Shown here: one piece after another, positions 34,205 to 42,961 of the stretch
How the letters are laid out: each line of letters begins with the position of its first letter
How positions within the stretch are numbered: the first letter of the stretch is position 1
NCBI GenBank assembly: GCA_947259885.1
Contig: CAMYNW010000012.1
Coordinates: 1 to 64,000, forward strand
DNA from: an uncultured Gammaproteobacteria bacterium
GTDB taxonomy: Bacteria > Pseudomonadota > Gammaproteobacteria > Arenicellales > Poriferihabitantaceae
DNA: 64,000 nucleotides
Reading direction: 5' to 3'
Program-made: the position numbers and the translations under genes
The notes under the pieces: generated by a model
The model's database searches: none
The model's input: the letters and a program-made list of their open reading frames with translations, nothing else
What the model was told of the DNA's origin: nothing

Positions 34205-34956
34205 TGTCGAGAGAAGCTGAAAACCACACAGTTCGAGCCGCTGGAACCGATCCTGCTTTCTTTTCCTGCTGGGACATTCATGCCTACTACGGCGAAAGCT
34301 ATATTGTCCAAGGCGTCAGTTTCGATGTTCGCGAAGGTGAGATCGTTGCTCTTCTTGGACGTAATGGTGCAGGGAAAACCTCCACATTAAGGACAATTGC
34401 GCAAGTCGGCTCACCTGAGTTGAAGAAAGGAGAAGTGTGGCTGGATCATAAACCACTGCATAAAATGAAAGCGCACGAAGCTTCCCAGGTTGGGGTGGCG
34501 CTTGTCCCAGAAGATCGGCGCATTATTCCAGGCTTGAGTGTTGAAGAGAACCTGCATCTAGCGCAGATTGCGGAACCGATTGGCTGGAGTTTGGATCGAA
34601 TCTATCAGCATTTTCCGCGCTTGGCTGAACGCCGAAAGCAGGAAGGAGTGACCTTGTCAGGGGGTGAACAACAGATGCTTGCGGTAGCGCGCGCCCTTGC
34701 TCGAGACATCAAATTGTTGCTGCTGGATGAACCTTACGAAGGCCTAGCTCCAGTAATCGTCCATGAAATCGAGAAGATTGTACAGAATATCAAGGAGCTT
34801 GGAATCACTACCATTATCGTAGAACAAAATGCGGTTGCAGCATTAAATCTGGCTGATCGCGCGGTAATTCTAGACATGGGACTGGTGGTGTTCGACGGTT
34901 CTGCAGAGGAGGTTCTGGAAAATGCCGAACTGCGACAGCAGTACCTGGCAATTTGA
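34204..34956 (+). CDS. Liv-type ABC transporter ATPase, LivF-like
   Basis: The 250-residue protein has Walker A GRNGAGKTS, ALVPEDRRIIPGLSVEENL, the signature LSGGEQQMLAVARAL and Walker B LLLLDEPYEGLAP. LivF-type subunits carry the PEDRRIIPGL-type segment seen here. It has an N-terminal extension of about 25 polar residues before the first beta strand. It is the last subunit gene of the importer. Confidence 0.88.
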   Translation: MSREAENHTVRAAGTDPAFFSCWDIHAYYGESYIVQGVSFDVREGEIVALLGRNGAGKTSTLRTIAQVGSPELKKGEVWLDHKPLHKMKAHEASQVGVALVPEDRRIIPGLSVEENLHLAQIAEPIGWSLDRIYQHFPRLAERRKQEGVTLSGGEQQMLAVARALARDIKLLLLDEPYEGLAPVIVHEIEKIVQNIKELGITTIIVEQNAVAALNLADRAVILDMGLVVFDGSAEEVLENAELRQQYLAI

Positions 34957-35052
34957 TAGGGTCGCATACCATCCCCGATTGAGATAGCGCGAGGCAGACA
35001 AGCGTATAGCCGGCGCCAACGAATCTTTTATCTATTCAAACAAACCAATTTA

Positions 35053-35451
35053 ATGAGCGAAACAAAATTTAGCGACAGAATCACTTTTCTGCATGATCGC
35101 CAGATTATGGAAGTCGATTTCAGTGATATTATTTTCGACACTAGCGCTATGGTGGACGAGTTCTACGACGAAGTAGAAAGAAAAATAGCAGAGACTGGAG
35201 AGCCTAAATGGTATTTTCTAGTGAACTACATGAACACCCGAATATACGAGCTTGCATGGATACGTTTCGCCCAAAGGGGTAAGCGCATAAATATCGCTTC
35301 CTCTCTGGGATCGGTTCGATATTCCGCTCATGAAGATCTTGAAAAAAATATTGAGGCTCGGGCGCAATCAGAGAACTTCGACCCGAATCTGTTTAAGTCC
35401 AGAGAAGATGGTATAGCCGAAATCGAGCGAATGAAGGCGGCTTTGTCTTAA
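35053..35451 (+). CDS. Unknown conserved-looking soluble protein downstream of the ABC operon
   Basis: The 132-residue product is soluble, charged and without signal peptide. The middle KWYFLVNYMNTRIYELAWIRF (in parts) and GKRINIASSLGSVRYSAHEDLE look like an alternating beta/alpha fold such as a STAS-like domain, but I cannot assign a family. It lies 96 bases after the last transporter gene in the same direction and may share its transcript. Function unknown. Confidence 0.7.
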   Translation: MSETKFSDRITFLHDRQIMEVDFSDIIFDTSAMVDEFYDEVERKIAETGEPKWYFLVNYMNTRIYELAWIRFAQRGKRINIASSLGSVRYSAHEDLEKNIEARAQSENFDPNLFKSREDGIAEIERMKAALS

Positions 35452-35493
35452 GCAGACTTAATAGCCACATTTATATAAGTACCACCAAAATTT

Positions 35494-36393
35494 TTAAACC
35501 TGTGCCAACACCCAGCTTTCCGGATCGTCAATACTGTTATCTCCTTGCAAGTATTGATCAACCACCTCAATCATTCGAGATCGGCCAAAAGATTCGTAGT
35601 GGCCACCATGCACGACGTCAACTGGTAGTTGCTTTAGACGCTTGAGACTCTCACGATAAATGTTTTTATCGGAATGATATACGGTGTCAAACAAAGCACC
35701 GTCATACACCACGTCACCAGAAAATAAGCAATTGCTTTTCTCTTCATAGAGCGCGATGGAACCCGGCGAATGACCTGGGAGATGCATAATTTGAAAACAT
35801 CGATCTCCTATTTCAAGAGTATCACCCTCATCCAGATAACCGGTTAGTGGAGCAGCTTTTACCTGATAGTCCTGATAATGAAAGCCTTCATAAGGTAATG
35901 CGGTGAATGTTTCAGCGCGCACAAATGGACCCCAGTCACTTGTATTATATTGATTTGGAGAAGCGTGTATCTCGGCCTCCTTGTGATGACCCAGCCGACA
36001 ATCAAATTCATGGGCACCCCCTATATGGTCAAAATGCGCATGGGTCGAAACGCAGATCACAGGCTTTTCGCTGAGCTTACTGATTTCTGTTTTCAACGGT
36101 CGTAAGCCCATTCCCGAATCAATCAGCAAATCATGGGTGCGACCGCGAATATGCCAGATATTGCATCTGAGCCACGGAGCAACCCAGGTTTCCCGTACCC
36201 GAGTTATGCCATCCCCTACCGAAATGGCTTCGTACCAATCTGTGGCGACCGGTTTATTCAATAGATTCGTTGAGCATAAAATTCCGTTAATTGTATCTCT
36301 AGCGACAGAATTCAGTAATCTTATCTTGTTTATGTTGCTGGGCTGCAACCGAAGTGATAAAGTTTTCTTCGGATAAATGTCCTCATAATACAA
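35494..36393 (-). CDS. Metallo-beta-lactamase-fold hydrolase
   Basis: The 299-residue protein has a complete MBL metal site: CVSTHAHFDHIGG (HxHxDH), HLPGHSPGSIALYEE, the bridging Asp in LFSGDVVYDG and a terminal His in DVVHGGHYESFGRS. This arrangement is usual for glyoxalase-II-like and lactonase-like hydrolases. The first ~45 residues are poorly conserved in type, so the true start may be internal. It converges with the unknown gene at 35053 and diverges from the betaine transporter. Substrate unknown. Confidence 0.82.
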   Translation of the reverse strand: MYYEDIYPKKTLSLRLQPSNINKIRLLNSVARDTINGILCSTNLLNKPVATDWYEAISVGDGITRVRETWVAPWLRCNIWHIRGRTHDLLIDSGMGLRPLKTEISKLSEKPVICVSTHAHFDHIGGAHEFDCRLGHHKEAEIHASPNQYNTSDWGPFVRAETFTALPYEGFHYQDYQVKAAPLTGYLDEGDTLEIGDRCFQIMHLPGHSPGSIALYEEKSNCLFSGDVVYDGALFDTVYHSDKNIYRESLKRLKQLPVDVVHGGHYESFGRSRMIEVVDQYLQGDNSIDDPESWVLAQV

Positions 36394-36434
36394 TTAATTA
36401 ATTGGTCTCACGACCGCACCTCTGGAGAAATACT

Positions 36435-37385
36435 ATGAAAATTAAGCACCTGGTTCTGGGATTGGCCGTTAGTACAATGGCCAATTCAAGCGTTTTCGCT
36501 GCAGACGGCTCATCCGACCCGATTAAAATCGCTATTAACGAATGGACGGGCCAACACATCTCCGCTCATATCGCGGGTCAGCTCCTGCAAAAAGCAGGAT
36601 TTAATATCGAATATGTTACCGCCGGAGCGGTTCCTCAGTTTGCCGCGATCGCCCAGGGCAATCTGCATCTGCAGCCTGAGGTCTGGGACAACAATGTTGG
36701 CGACATCTACCCCAAAGCAGTGGAATCCGGTGAAATCGTAAGGGTTGGCGAATTAGGCCTGCAGCCGCGAGAAGGATGGATGTACCCCTCTTATATGAAC
36801 GAAAAGTGTCCAAGCCTGCCTGACGCGAGCGCGCTGACTGAATGCGCACAGGTATTTGCCGCTCCTGAAACCTTTCCAAAGGGCAGGCTGATTACCTATC
36901 CAGCGGACTGGGGCACCCGCTCCAAGGACCTGGTTGAAAACGCCGGGCTGCCGCTCCAGCCCATCGCAGGAGGAAGCGAGGGTGCAATGATTGCCGAACT
37001 CAAGGCCGCTTACGCTGCCAAACAGCCGGCATTGATGATGTTCTGGGCGCCACACTGGTTGCACGCCGAACTCGACATGGACTGGATCGAACTGCCAGCG
37101 GCGCACCCAAACTGCGATTCAGAACCCGAACACGGTTTTGATCCTGGCAAAACAGGTGACTGCGGTTTCCCTCAAGCCAACATCGGAAAAATCGTATGGA
37201 AGGATTTTGGCAGCAAATGGCCGGGAGCATTAAAACTGATCGAAGCAATGAGTATTGATAACGATACGCAAAACACGCTGATGCTGGAGGTCGACAATAA
37301 TAAGCGCGACCTCGACGAGGTTGTAACTGAGTGGGTGAACAGTAACGAAGCCCTCTGGCAGCCCTGGGTCGCCGCCGCTCAGTAA
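36435..37385 (+). CDS. Glycine betaine/proline-betaine-type ABC substrate-binding protein (ProX/OpuAC family)
   Basis: The 316-residue product starts at ATG 36435 behind TGGAGAAATACT. A Sec signal peptide (about 1-22, ending VFA-ADGS) is followed by an OpuAC-type domain: IAINEWTGQHISAHIAGQLLQ (in parts), VTAGAVPQFAAIAQGNLHLQPEVW and LMMFWAPHWLHAELDMDWIELP (in parts). Aromatic residues in these segments usually form the box that binds quaternary ammonium groups. Two cysteines in the NCDSEPEHGFDPGKTGDC segment may form a disulfide. It is the first gene of a three-gene import operon. Confidence 0.88.
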   Translation: MKIKHLVLGLAVSTMANSSVFAADGSSDPIKIAINEWTGQHISAHIAGQLLQKAGFNIEYVTAGAVPQFAAIAQGNLHLQPEVWDNNVGDIYPKAVESGEIVRVGELGLQPREGWMYPSYMNEKCPSLPDASALTECAQVFAAPETFPKGRLITYPADWGTRSKDLVENAGLPLQPIAGGSEGAMIAELKAAYAAKQPALMMFWAPHWLHAELDMDWIELPAAHPNCDSEPEHGFDPGKTGDCGFPQANIGKIVWKDFGSKWPGALKLIEAMSIDNDTQNTLMLEVDNNKRDLDEVVTEWVNSNEALWQPWVAAAQ

Positions 37386-37412
37386 TATCGTCTGAGACAA
37401 CTGGCTGAAATC

Positions 37413-37446
37413 AACCGGGGTGAATCTTTAATTATGCACCCCGGTT
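37413..37446 (+). promoter_or_regulatory. Hairpin between binding-protein and ATPase genes
   Basis: AACCGGGGTG (37413-37422) pairs with CACCCCGGTT (37437-37446) around a 14-base loop, followed by TCTCG. It ends 9 bases before the first candidate ATG of the ATPase gene (37456), so it may damp read-through or protect the upstream message. A weak terminator is possible. Confidence 0.5.
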
Positions 37447-37455
37447 TCTCGTCTT

Positions 37456-38544
37456 ATGCAGCCATCGACAGCCCAAGGTCCGTTCATGCAATCTGATAAA
37501 GAAGTAAAGCTCACCTGTCGTAACGTCTGGAAAGTATATGGCGAGAATCCCAGTCAGTTCTTCAGTGATAGTCAAGGCAGCGTGGAAAATCCTGTGGCCC
37601 ATGCTCAACGGATTAGAGACTCTGGTCATATCGTCGCCTGTGGTGATGTCAGTTTTGAGGTCGCGGTTGGCGAAATCTTTGTCATCATGGGGCTGTCAGG
37701 CTCAGGCAAATCCACTATCGTCAGATGCTTGTCAAGGTTGGTCGAACCAACTGCTGGTGAGGTGCTTCTAGACGGAGAAAACCTGCTTAAAAAATCTGAA
37801 AAAGAGTTGATTGAAATCCGGCGCCATAAAATGGGAATGGTGTTCCAGAGTTTCGGCCTACTGCCGCACCTTAATGTCATTGATAATATTGCTTTTCCAC
37901 TCAAACTTCAGGGGCTAACCCTAGAGCAACGGAGAGAGCGGGCTCAGCGGGTTATTGATTTAGTAGGTTTGAATGGTCGCGAGAACAGCTACCCCCGACA
38001 GCTGTCAGGAGGCCAACAGCAGCGCGTCGGTATTGCTAGATCATTAGCGGTGGAACCGGATCTCTGGTTTTTGGACGAACCTTTCTCCGCCCTGGACCCT
38101 TTGATAAGAAGGGAAATGCAGAACGAATTTCTGAACATCCAGAATCAGTTGCAAAAGTCCATTGTATTTATCACCCACGATTTTCTCGAAGCCCTGCGTA
38201 TTGCTGACCGTATGATGATTATGAAGGACGGGGAAATCGTACAAGTGGGAACGCCGGCAGAGCTGATCGTGAACCCAGCAAACGATTACGTCGCTGAGTT
38301 CACCAACGATGTACCGATTACCAGAGTGTTAACCGCGGGTGCGGTGGTATCTTCAGAGCAAGCTGTTTGCGATGATTCAGACCTGCCCAGCATTGGGTCC
38401 GACGCATGTATTGAGGACTTATTGCCAATTCTGTCCCAAGCCCGAGCGGTAATCGTGAAGGATGCACAGGATAAAACTCTGGGAGTAGCCACGGCAGCTA
38501 ACGTGATTTCGGCGTTAGCCAGGGAAACCAACCGAAATGGTTAA
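37456..38544 (+). CDS. Glycine betaine-type ABC transporter ATPase (ProV-like)
   Basis: The 362-residue protein has a ProV-type start (NPSQFFSDSQG then ARIRDSGHIVACGDVSFEV-like segment), Walker A GLSGSGKST, Q-loop VFQSFGLLPHLNV, signature LSGGQQQRVGIARSL, Walker B LWFLDEPFSALDPL and the switch His in FITHDFLEAL. About 90 residues after the ATPase domain correspond to the regulatory CBS region of ProV but are short. ATG 37486 is an alternative start that would avoid the upstream hairpin. The stop overlaps the permease start (38537). Confidence 0.87.
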   Translation: MQPSTAQGPFMQSDKEVKLTCRNVWKVYGENPSQFFSDSQGSVENPVAHAQRIRDSGHIVACGDVSFEVAVGEIFVIMGLSGSGKSTIVRCLSRLVEPTAGEVLLDGENLLKKSEKELIEIRRHKMGMVFQSFGLLPHLNVIDNIAFPLKLQGLTLEQRRERAQRVIDLVGLNGRENSYPRQLSGGQQQRVGIARSLAVEPDLWFLDEPFSALDPLIRREMQNEFLNIQNQLQKSIVFITHDFLEALRIADRMMIMKDGEIVQVGTPAELIVNPANDYVAEFTNDVPITRVLTAGAVVSSEQAVCDDSDLPSIGSDACIEDLLPILSQARAVIVKDAQDKTLGVATAANVISALARETNRNG

Positions 38545-40606
38545 TAATCCTGGTAAATTCTGGGTCTGGTTGATACTGATAGCGCTGCTACTGAGCACCC
38601 AGCTTATCGGCAGTTACTCGCCCTGGTTACTGAACTACCCCACTGAATGGGTAATCCCTCTGACCGGCGTATTAAACGCTATGATGAACTGGTTGGTTGA
38701 AACCACCGGTTGGCTATTCCGGGGACTATCCGACATTCTCTCCATACCAGTATCGGTGGTTCAGCAGGTCCTCCAATGGGTGCCCTGGCCAGTAATAGTC
38801 GTGCTCGGCGCAGTTGCTTCGTGGGCGGCATCTGGCTGGAAACTTGCCTTATTCTCGACCCTGGCACTGCTGTACATGGTATTCGTGGGATATTGGCCCG
38901 AAAGCATGAATTCCCTGTCGCTGGTGCTGATTTCCGTTCCCCTCGCCATTGCCACAGGTTTTGGGTTTGGGGTTTGGGGATTTCGTTCAAAACGGGCGGA
39001 AAGCATGATTATGCCGGCATTGGATATGCTGCAAACGATCCCTGCATTTGCTTACCTGCTGCCCATTCTGTTGTTATTTGGCTTTGGCCCGGTGGTGGGA
39101 TTAATTGCAAGCCTGTTGTTTGCGTTTCCACCCATGGTTCGTAACACCATACTGGGGCTGAAAAGTGTACAGGCCGAAATTATTGAATCGGGTTTAATGT
39201 CCGGCGCCACGCCGCGCCAACTATTCTGGCAGGTACGTATACCAACTGCAGCCCGGCAACTGCTGCTAGGCGTTAATCAAACCACAATGGCCGCGGTTTC
39301 GATGGTTATTATCGCATCGATCATTGGAGGCACTGCAGACATCGGGTGGGAAGTATTGTCACGCATACGCAAAGCACAATTCGGCGAGAGTATTCTTGCC
39401 GGGATTGTTATCGCACTACTGGCCATGGTCATTGACCGAATTACTTACGGCTTTGCAGGACAGGAAAGTAAGGAGCAGCCGAGCGGAACTGGCCCTCTGC
39501 ATCGACACCGGTATCTGCTCATCGCGATTGTATCCAGCATTACGGCATTCATTCTGTCATCATTCATTCCGGCTTTAAGAGAATGGCCGGAAGCCTGGGT
39601 TATTTATCCGGCTGACGGCATGAATAGATGGCTCGAGAATTTCATCCTCAATTGGAGCCAGGCAATTGGAACGGTCAAAACCGTCGCATTCTTTTACATT
39701 ATGCTGCCGGTTAAAGTTGGCCTTGTGGATACAATCAGCCCTTATTCGTGGGGTTTCGAATTCACGCCTGCGCTTAAACTGATATACGGACTTGCTGTTC
39801 TGGTCGCCGCTGGGCTTGCTTGGTTCAAACAACGAAAAAGCCTCTCCCTGGTAATACTGTTCTTTGCCATAATGATTTATTTCGGCCTGACCAAACTATC
39901 GTGGCTGATGTTGATCGCAATGACTTCATTTATGGCGTTTCAGCTAGGCGGAAGAACGCTCGCGATCGGCACCTTATTATCACTGCTATTTCTATTGTTG
40001 ACCGGCATTTGGCCTCAAGCGATGTTGTCCGTCTATCTATGCGGCATCGCGGTGGTTATCTCGTTTTTAGTGGGTGGCTTTATCGGTGTGCTGGGTTCAG
40101 AAATTGAAGCAGTGTCGCGCATTATTCGCCCAATCAACGACACACTGCAGACAATGCCTCTGTTCGTGATACTGATACCATTTGTCATGATCTTTAAAAT
40201 TGGCGAGTTCAGTGCCCTGCTGGCTATCGTGGCTTATGCAATTGTTCCTGCAATCCGATATACAGAGCACGGCCTTCGTAATTTGCCAGCAGACGTTCTG
40301 GAAGCCTCCACCAGCATGGGATGCACCCGATGGCAGCTACTGACCCAGGTTAAATTGCCGCTGGCGCTGCCGGTTATCATGCTCGGACTGAACCAGACCA
40401 TCATGTACGCCATAGCGATGCTTGTGATCGCCGCGCTGGTTGGCACCAATGGGCTGGGTCAGCAGGTTTACATCGGCCTCGGCGACGGGGATTTCGGTAT
40501 AGGCATTGTGGCTGGTATCGGCATGGCGATCATTGCAATGGTTGCCGATCGATTTACCCAGGGGTGGAGTGCGTCAAGGCAGAGGGCATTTTCCGGCAAC
40601 GACTAA
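38537..40606 (+). CDS. Glycine betaine-type ABC permease, two ProW-like units fused in one chain
   Basis: The 689-residue membrane protein contains two binding-protein-dependent permease domains. The first EAA loop, near 215-235, reads ESGLMSGATPRQLFWQVRIP; the second, near 590-610, reads EASTSMGCTRWQLLTQVKLP. Each is followed by the family ALNQTxMxA-type helix (GVNQTTMAAVSMVIIAS and GLNQTIMYAIAMLVIAA). Single ProW proteins are about half this length, so the chain supplies both halves of the pore. A region of extra helices (about 315-480) links them. It overlaps the ATPase gene by 8 bases. Confidence 0.87.
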   Translation: MVNNPGKFWVWLILIALLLSTQLIGSYSPWLLNYPTEWVIPLTGVLNAMMNWLVETTGWLFRGLSDILSIPVSVVQQVLQWVPWPVIVVLGAVASWAASGWKLALFSTLALLYMVFVGYWPESMNSLSLVLISVPLAIATGFGFGVWGFRSKRAESMIMPALDMLQTIPAFAYLLPILLLFGFGPVVGLIASLLFAFPPMVRNTILGLKSVQAEIIESGLMSGATPRQLFWQVRIPTAARQLLLGVNQTTMAAVSMVIIASIIGGTADIGWEVLSRIRKAQFGESILAGIVIALLAMVIDRITYGFAGQESKEQPSGTGPLHRHRYLLIAIVSSITAFILSSFIPALREWPEAWVIYPADGMNRWLENFILNWSQAIGTVKTVAFFYIMLPVKVGLVDTISPYSWGFEFTPALKLIYGLAVLVAAGLAWFKQRKSLSLVILFFAIMIYFGLTKLSWLMLIAMTSFMAFQLGGRTLAIGTLLSLLFLLLTGIWPQAMLSVYLCGIAVVISFLVGGFIGVLGSEIEAVSRIIRPINDTLQTMPLFVILIPFVMIFKIGEFSALLAIVAYAIVPAIRYTEHGLRNLPADVLEASTSMGCTRWQLLTQVKLPLALPVIMLGLNQTIMYAIAMLVIAALVGTNGLGQQVYIGLGDGDFGIGIVAGIGMAIIAMVADRFTQGWSASRQRAFSGND

Positions 40607-40630
40607 GCTAAAACAATGCTTACCCTTTCA

Positions 40631-40658
40631 ATTAAAAAGGGCCGCCTTGCGGCAGCCC
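40631..40658 (-). terminator. Intrinsic terminator on the minus strand
   Basis: On the minus strand GGGCTGCC (40658-40651), loop GCAA and GGCGGCCC (40646-40639) form an 8-base stem with one G-U pair, followed by TTTTTAAT. It lies 50 bases after the stop of the 18-codon gene and faces away from it, so it ends that transcript. The plus-strand sense lacks a U-tract. Confidence 0.75.
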
Positions 40659-40708
40659 CGTGTTCTGGCTGAAGGGTCAGCCACTTTTGATCAGAAGTCA
40701 GTCAACGG

Positions 40709-40765
40709 TTAGGCTGAGTACCCACTGACCAGGACGGACCCGCCCATATTCAAAACACTAGACAT
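40709..40765 (-). CDS. 18-codon peptide gene with perfect Shine-Dalgarno and own terminator
   Basis: ATG 40765 starts a frame for MSSVLNMGGSVLVSGYSA ending at TAA 40711-40709. AAGGAGGTGATCC (40780-40768), fully complementary to the 3' end of 16S rRNA, lies upstream with 8 bases between GGAGG and ATG. An intrinsic terminator follows 50 bases downstream. The peptide has no charged residue and is rich in Ser, Gly and Val. I recognise no family; it does not resemble PqqA, mycofactocin precursor or type I toxins I know. No modifying enzyme gene is adjacent: the ProW-like gene converges on it and the BKACE gene lies over 200 bases upstream on the same strand. A regulatory or secreted peptide, or a small-RNA with a coding part, are possible. 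Confidence 0.6.
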   Translation of the reverse strand: MSSVLNMGGSVLVSGYSA

Positions 40766-40767
40766 TT

Positions 40768-40780
40768 GGATCACCTCCTT
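40768..40780 (-). promoter_or_regulatory. Full-length consensus ribosome-binding site
   Basis: AAGGAGGTGATCC pairs over 13 consecutive bases with the anti-Shine-Dalgarno tail of 16S rRNA. No other gene in this window has such a long match. It decides the start of the 18-codon gene at 40765. Confidence 0.75.
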
Positions 40781-40840
40781 GCAGTAGTTAATCGGGTAGT
40801 TAGACTAACACAGAAGCAAGAACAGACAAAAGACGCCTCA

Positions 40841-40858
40841 AGTATATCCAGACTGGAT
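40841..40858 (-). promoter_or_regulatory. Candidate -10 box with overlapping palindrome for the 18-codon gene
   Basis: On the minus strand TATACT (40846-40841) could be a -10 element, about 60 bases before the ribosome site. A 13-base palindrome, ATCCAGTCTGGAT on that strand (40858-40846), abuts it in the spacer. I see no good -35 box at the normal distance, so an activator may be needed. Assignment is tentative. Confidence 0.35.
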
Positions 40859-40988
40859 TGAATTAGTTGGAACTAAAATTCACATCAGTCTGCCATAAAC
40901 TAGTAACTCGATAATTCATGAAAGAATACGTCTAGCGGCGCGCCGGGCGATTAACCGGGTGTTATCAACCAACTAGGCCCGACATAAA

Positions 40989-41864
40989 TCAGCGGTTCAA
41001 TCCCAGCTTTTCCGCCGCCTCACGGGGGGTCGCGGGTTCGCTGCCCAGCTCCCGGATAATCCGAACCGCACGCTCGATCAGCTTTACATTACTGGCAAAT
41101 TCGCCTTTGTTTAGATAAAGATTATCCTCCAGCCCTACTCTGCAATTGCCTCCCTGAGTCACTGCCTGGGCAACGATGTCAAATTCCCACTTGGAAATTC
41201 CAAAAGCACTCCATCTTGCATTCTCCGGCAGCAGTCCTTTCATTACGCTAAGAATCTCCGGCGTAGCAGGAGACGCATAGGGTATTCCCAGACAAACCTG
41301 AAACATTGGCGGTTCTTGCACTAAGCCAGCACCAATAAGCTGGTGTGCAAACATAATATGGCCCGGTTCAAATACCTCCAGCTCCGGCTTGACCCCAAGT
41401 TCCTGGATACGTTTCGCCATGACTCGAAGATGCTCCGGGGTGTTTACGAATATGGTTTCTCCAAAGTTAAATGTACCCACATCTAAGGTGCAGATATCAG
41501 GCTTCAGCTCTTCAATATGTACCAATCGTTCGAGCGGTTGTATCAAGGTGGTTCCCGGCCCCCCGATCTTTGCATCCTCGGGCCCTGGTGCGAATCTCGC
41601 ACCCTCGCTGGTAGTCAGGTTTACCAGGATTTCACTACCGGAATCCTTGATTCGGTGAACCACCTCTCGAAATAATTTTGGATCACCCGATCGCAATCCG
41701 GTCTTGGGATCCCTGACATGAATATGCGCAATAGCCGCACCCGCATTACCCGCATCAACACAGTTGGATGCAATTTGTTCGGGAGTAATCGGATAGTCCG
41801 GATGTTTCTGAAAATTGTTGTGCCCACCGGTGACCGCGCAGGTCAAGATCACTTTATTTTCCAT
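40989..41864 (-). CDS. BKACE-family beta-keto acid cleavage enzyme (DUF849)
   Basis: The 291-residue protein has the TIM-barrel BKACE signature: ILTCAVTGGHNNF at the start, the zinc-binding pair H47/H49 in AHIHVRDPKTG, NLTTSEGARF and a C-terminal GGNCRVGLEDNLYLNKGE carrying a metal-binding Glu. These enzymes condense a beta-keto acid with acetyl-CoA and split it, as in lysine fermentation (Kce) or 3-dehydrocarnitine cleavage. The nearby betaine-type importer makes dehydrocarnitine or a similar quaternary amine keto acid plausible; that is inference, as no carnitine dehydrogenase is in the window. Confidence 0.85.
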   Translation of the reverse strand: MENKVILTCAVTGGHNNFQKHPDYPITPEQIASNCVDAGNAGAAIAHIHVRDPKTGLRSGDPKLFREVVHRIKDSGSEILVNLTTSEGARFAPGPEDAKIGGPGTTLIQPLERLVHIEELKPDICTLDVGTFNFGETIFVNTPEHLRVMAKRIQELGVKPELEVFEPGHIMFAHQLIGAGLVQEPPMFQVCLGIPYASPATPEILSVMKGLLPENARWSAFGISKWEFDIVAQAVTQGGNCRVGLEDNLYLNKGEFASNVKLIERAVRIIRELGSEPATPREAAEKLGLNR

Positions 41865-42004
41865 AGCGTCGCGAAACCCCCTAATCAGGGATCAGTTTAA
41901 TCTTTGCAAAGTTTATACTACGACAACAGTTTTATTTCCACTGAAGTGGGAATGTCCCAGTACCGGATTATCCCATTGGGAGCAGGCGGGAAAAGAAATT
42001 TCAA

Positions 42005-42913
42005 TCAATGCACAACGGGTGTATGCGGATCGTTTCCCCACTCCGACCATGAACCATGATAGGTTTTCACGTTTTCATACCCTAACCATTTCAATACCAG
42101 AAACGTATGGGCACACCGCCTGTTAGACTGACAATAGAGGACAACCTCCTTGTCGGGATTAATACCTAGCGCCGTTAGTTTGACTTTTAGCTCCCCACGA
42201 TCGCGCAATTTCCCGCTTCCAAATAAATCAACAGCCTCAGACCATTCAAAATGGATCGCACCAGGCACATGCCCTCCTCGTTGCGCGCGTAAATCCTCTC
42301 CCGCATACTCTTCAAGAGATCGCGTGTCGACAATGCAGGAGTCTGTGCGACCGATTGAGCTGAAGATATAGTCCTTGTTCACCACTGCCGGTCCAGGCAG
42401 AAATTCTGCATAATTTGAAGAGACAGGCTCTATAGCCTCAGTGCTGACAGGCAGATTCAGATTTTCCCAAGAAGCAAAACCTCCATCTAGCAATGCATAG
42501 TTCTTGTGTCCAGCTACTTCCAGTGTCCATAAAAGTCTGGCCGCCTCAACACCAGTCTCGTCATCGTAGGCGACAACGAAGTGCCACGGTTCTAATCCCA
42601 GTTCTGAGAATAGCTTCTGGATTTCACCGACCTCAGGGAGCAATCCTTCGGAATAATCCAGGCGCCGCACCAGGCGCTCATAATCAAGATGGATTGAGCC
42701 GGGTATGTATCCCTCCACTCCATGTTCCACCGGTCGAAGATCCACTACTAGCAGAGTTGAGTTGTCGATAATCCTATTTAGTTCTTCACCACTAATCACA
42801 TACGGTTCAGAAGCTATTATCGGTTCGTATTCACCTGCATCGGGCAAGCTATTAGCGGGCAGCAGAGTATTAAAATCGGTGTCGATCATGAGGGGATTGG
42901 CGGTGTGTGGCAT
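42005..42913 (-). CDS. Thiosulfate/3-mercaptopyruvate-type sulfurtransferase (two rhodanese domains)
   Basis: Two rhodanese domains are visible. The first (VISGEELNRIIDNSTLLVVDLR onward, in parts) lacks a catalytic Cys. The second carries the active Cys in VVLYCQSNRRCAHTF, followed by LKWLGYENVKTYHGSWSEW. Such enzymes move sulfane sulfur from thiosulfate or mercaptopyruvate to acceptors. ATG 42913 gives 302 residues; ATG 42961 would add 16 atypical residues and neither has a clear ribosome site. It may share a transcript with the BKACE gene 140 bases downstream. Confidence 0.83.
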   Translation of the reverse strand: MPHTANPLMIDTDFNTLLPANSLPDAGEYEPIIASEPYVISGEELNRIIDNSTLLVVDLRPVEHGVEGYIPGSIHLDYERLVRRLDYSEGLLPEVGEIQKLFSELGLEPWHFVVAYDDETGVEAARLLWTLEVAGHKNYALLDGGFASWENLNLPVSTEAIEPVSSNYAEFLPGPAVVNKDYIFSSIGRTDSCIVDTRSLEEYAGEDLRAQRGGHVPGAIHFEWSEAVDLFGSGKLRDRGELKVKLTALGINPDKEVVLYCQSNRRCAHTFLVLKWLGYENVKTYHGSWSEWGNDPHTPVVH

Positions 42914-42961
42914 GGGCAATTGATGTTTGTGCTGCGCTGAACAGACGCGGATCATATACAT

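Noticed and set aside
40766..40780. Plus-strand TTTGGATCACCTCCTT resembles the 3' end of 16S rRNA
   Set aside because: Nothing upstream resembles helix 45 or any rRNA. The match is the complement of a strong ribosome-binding site for the minus-strand 18-codon gene.
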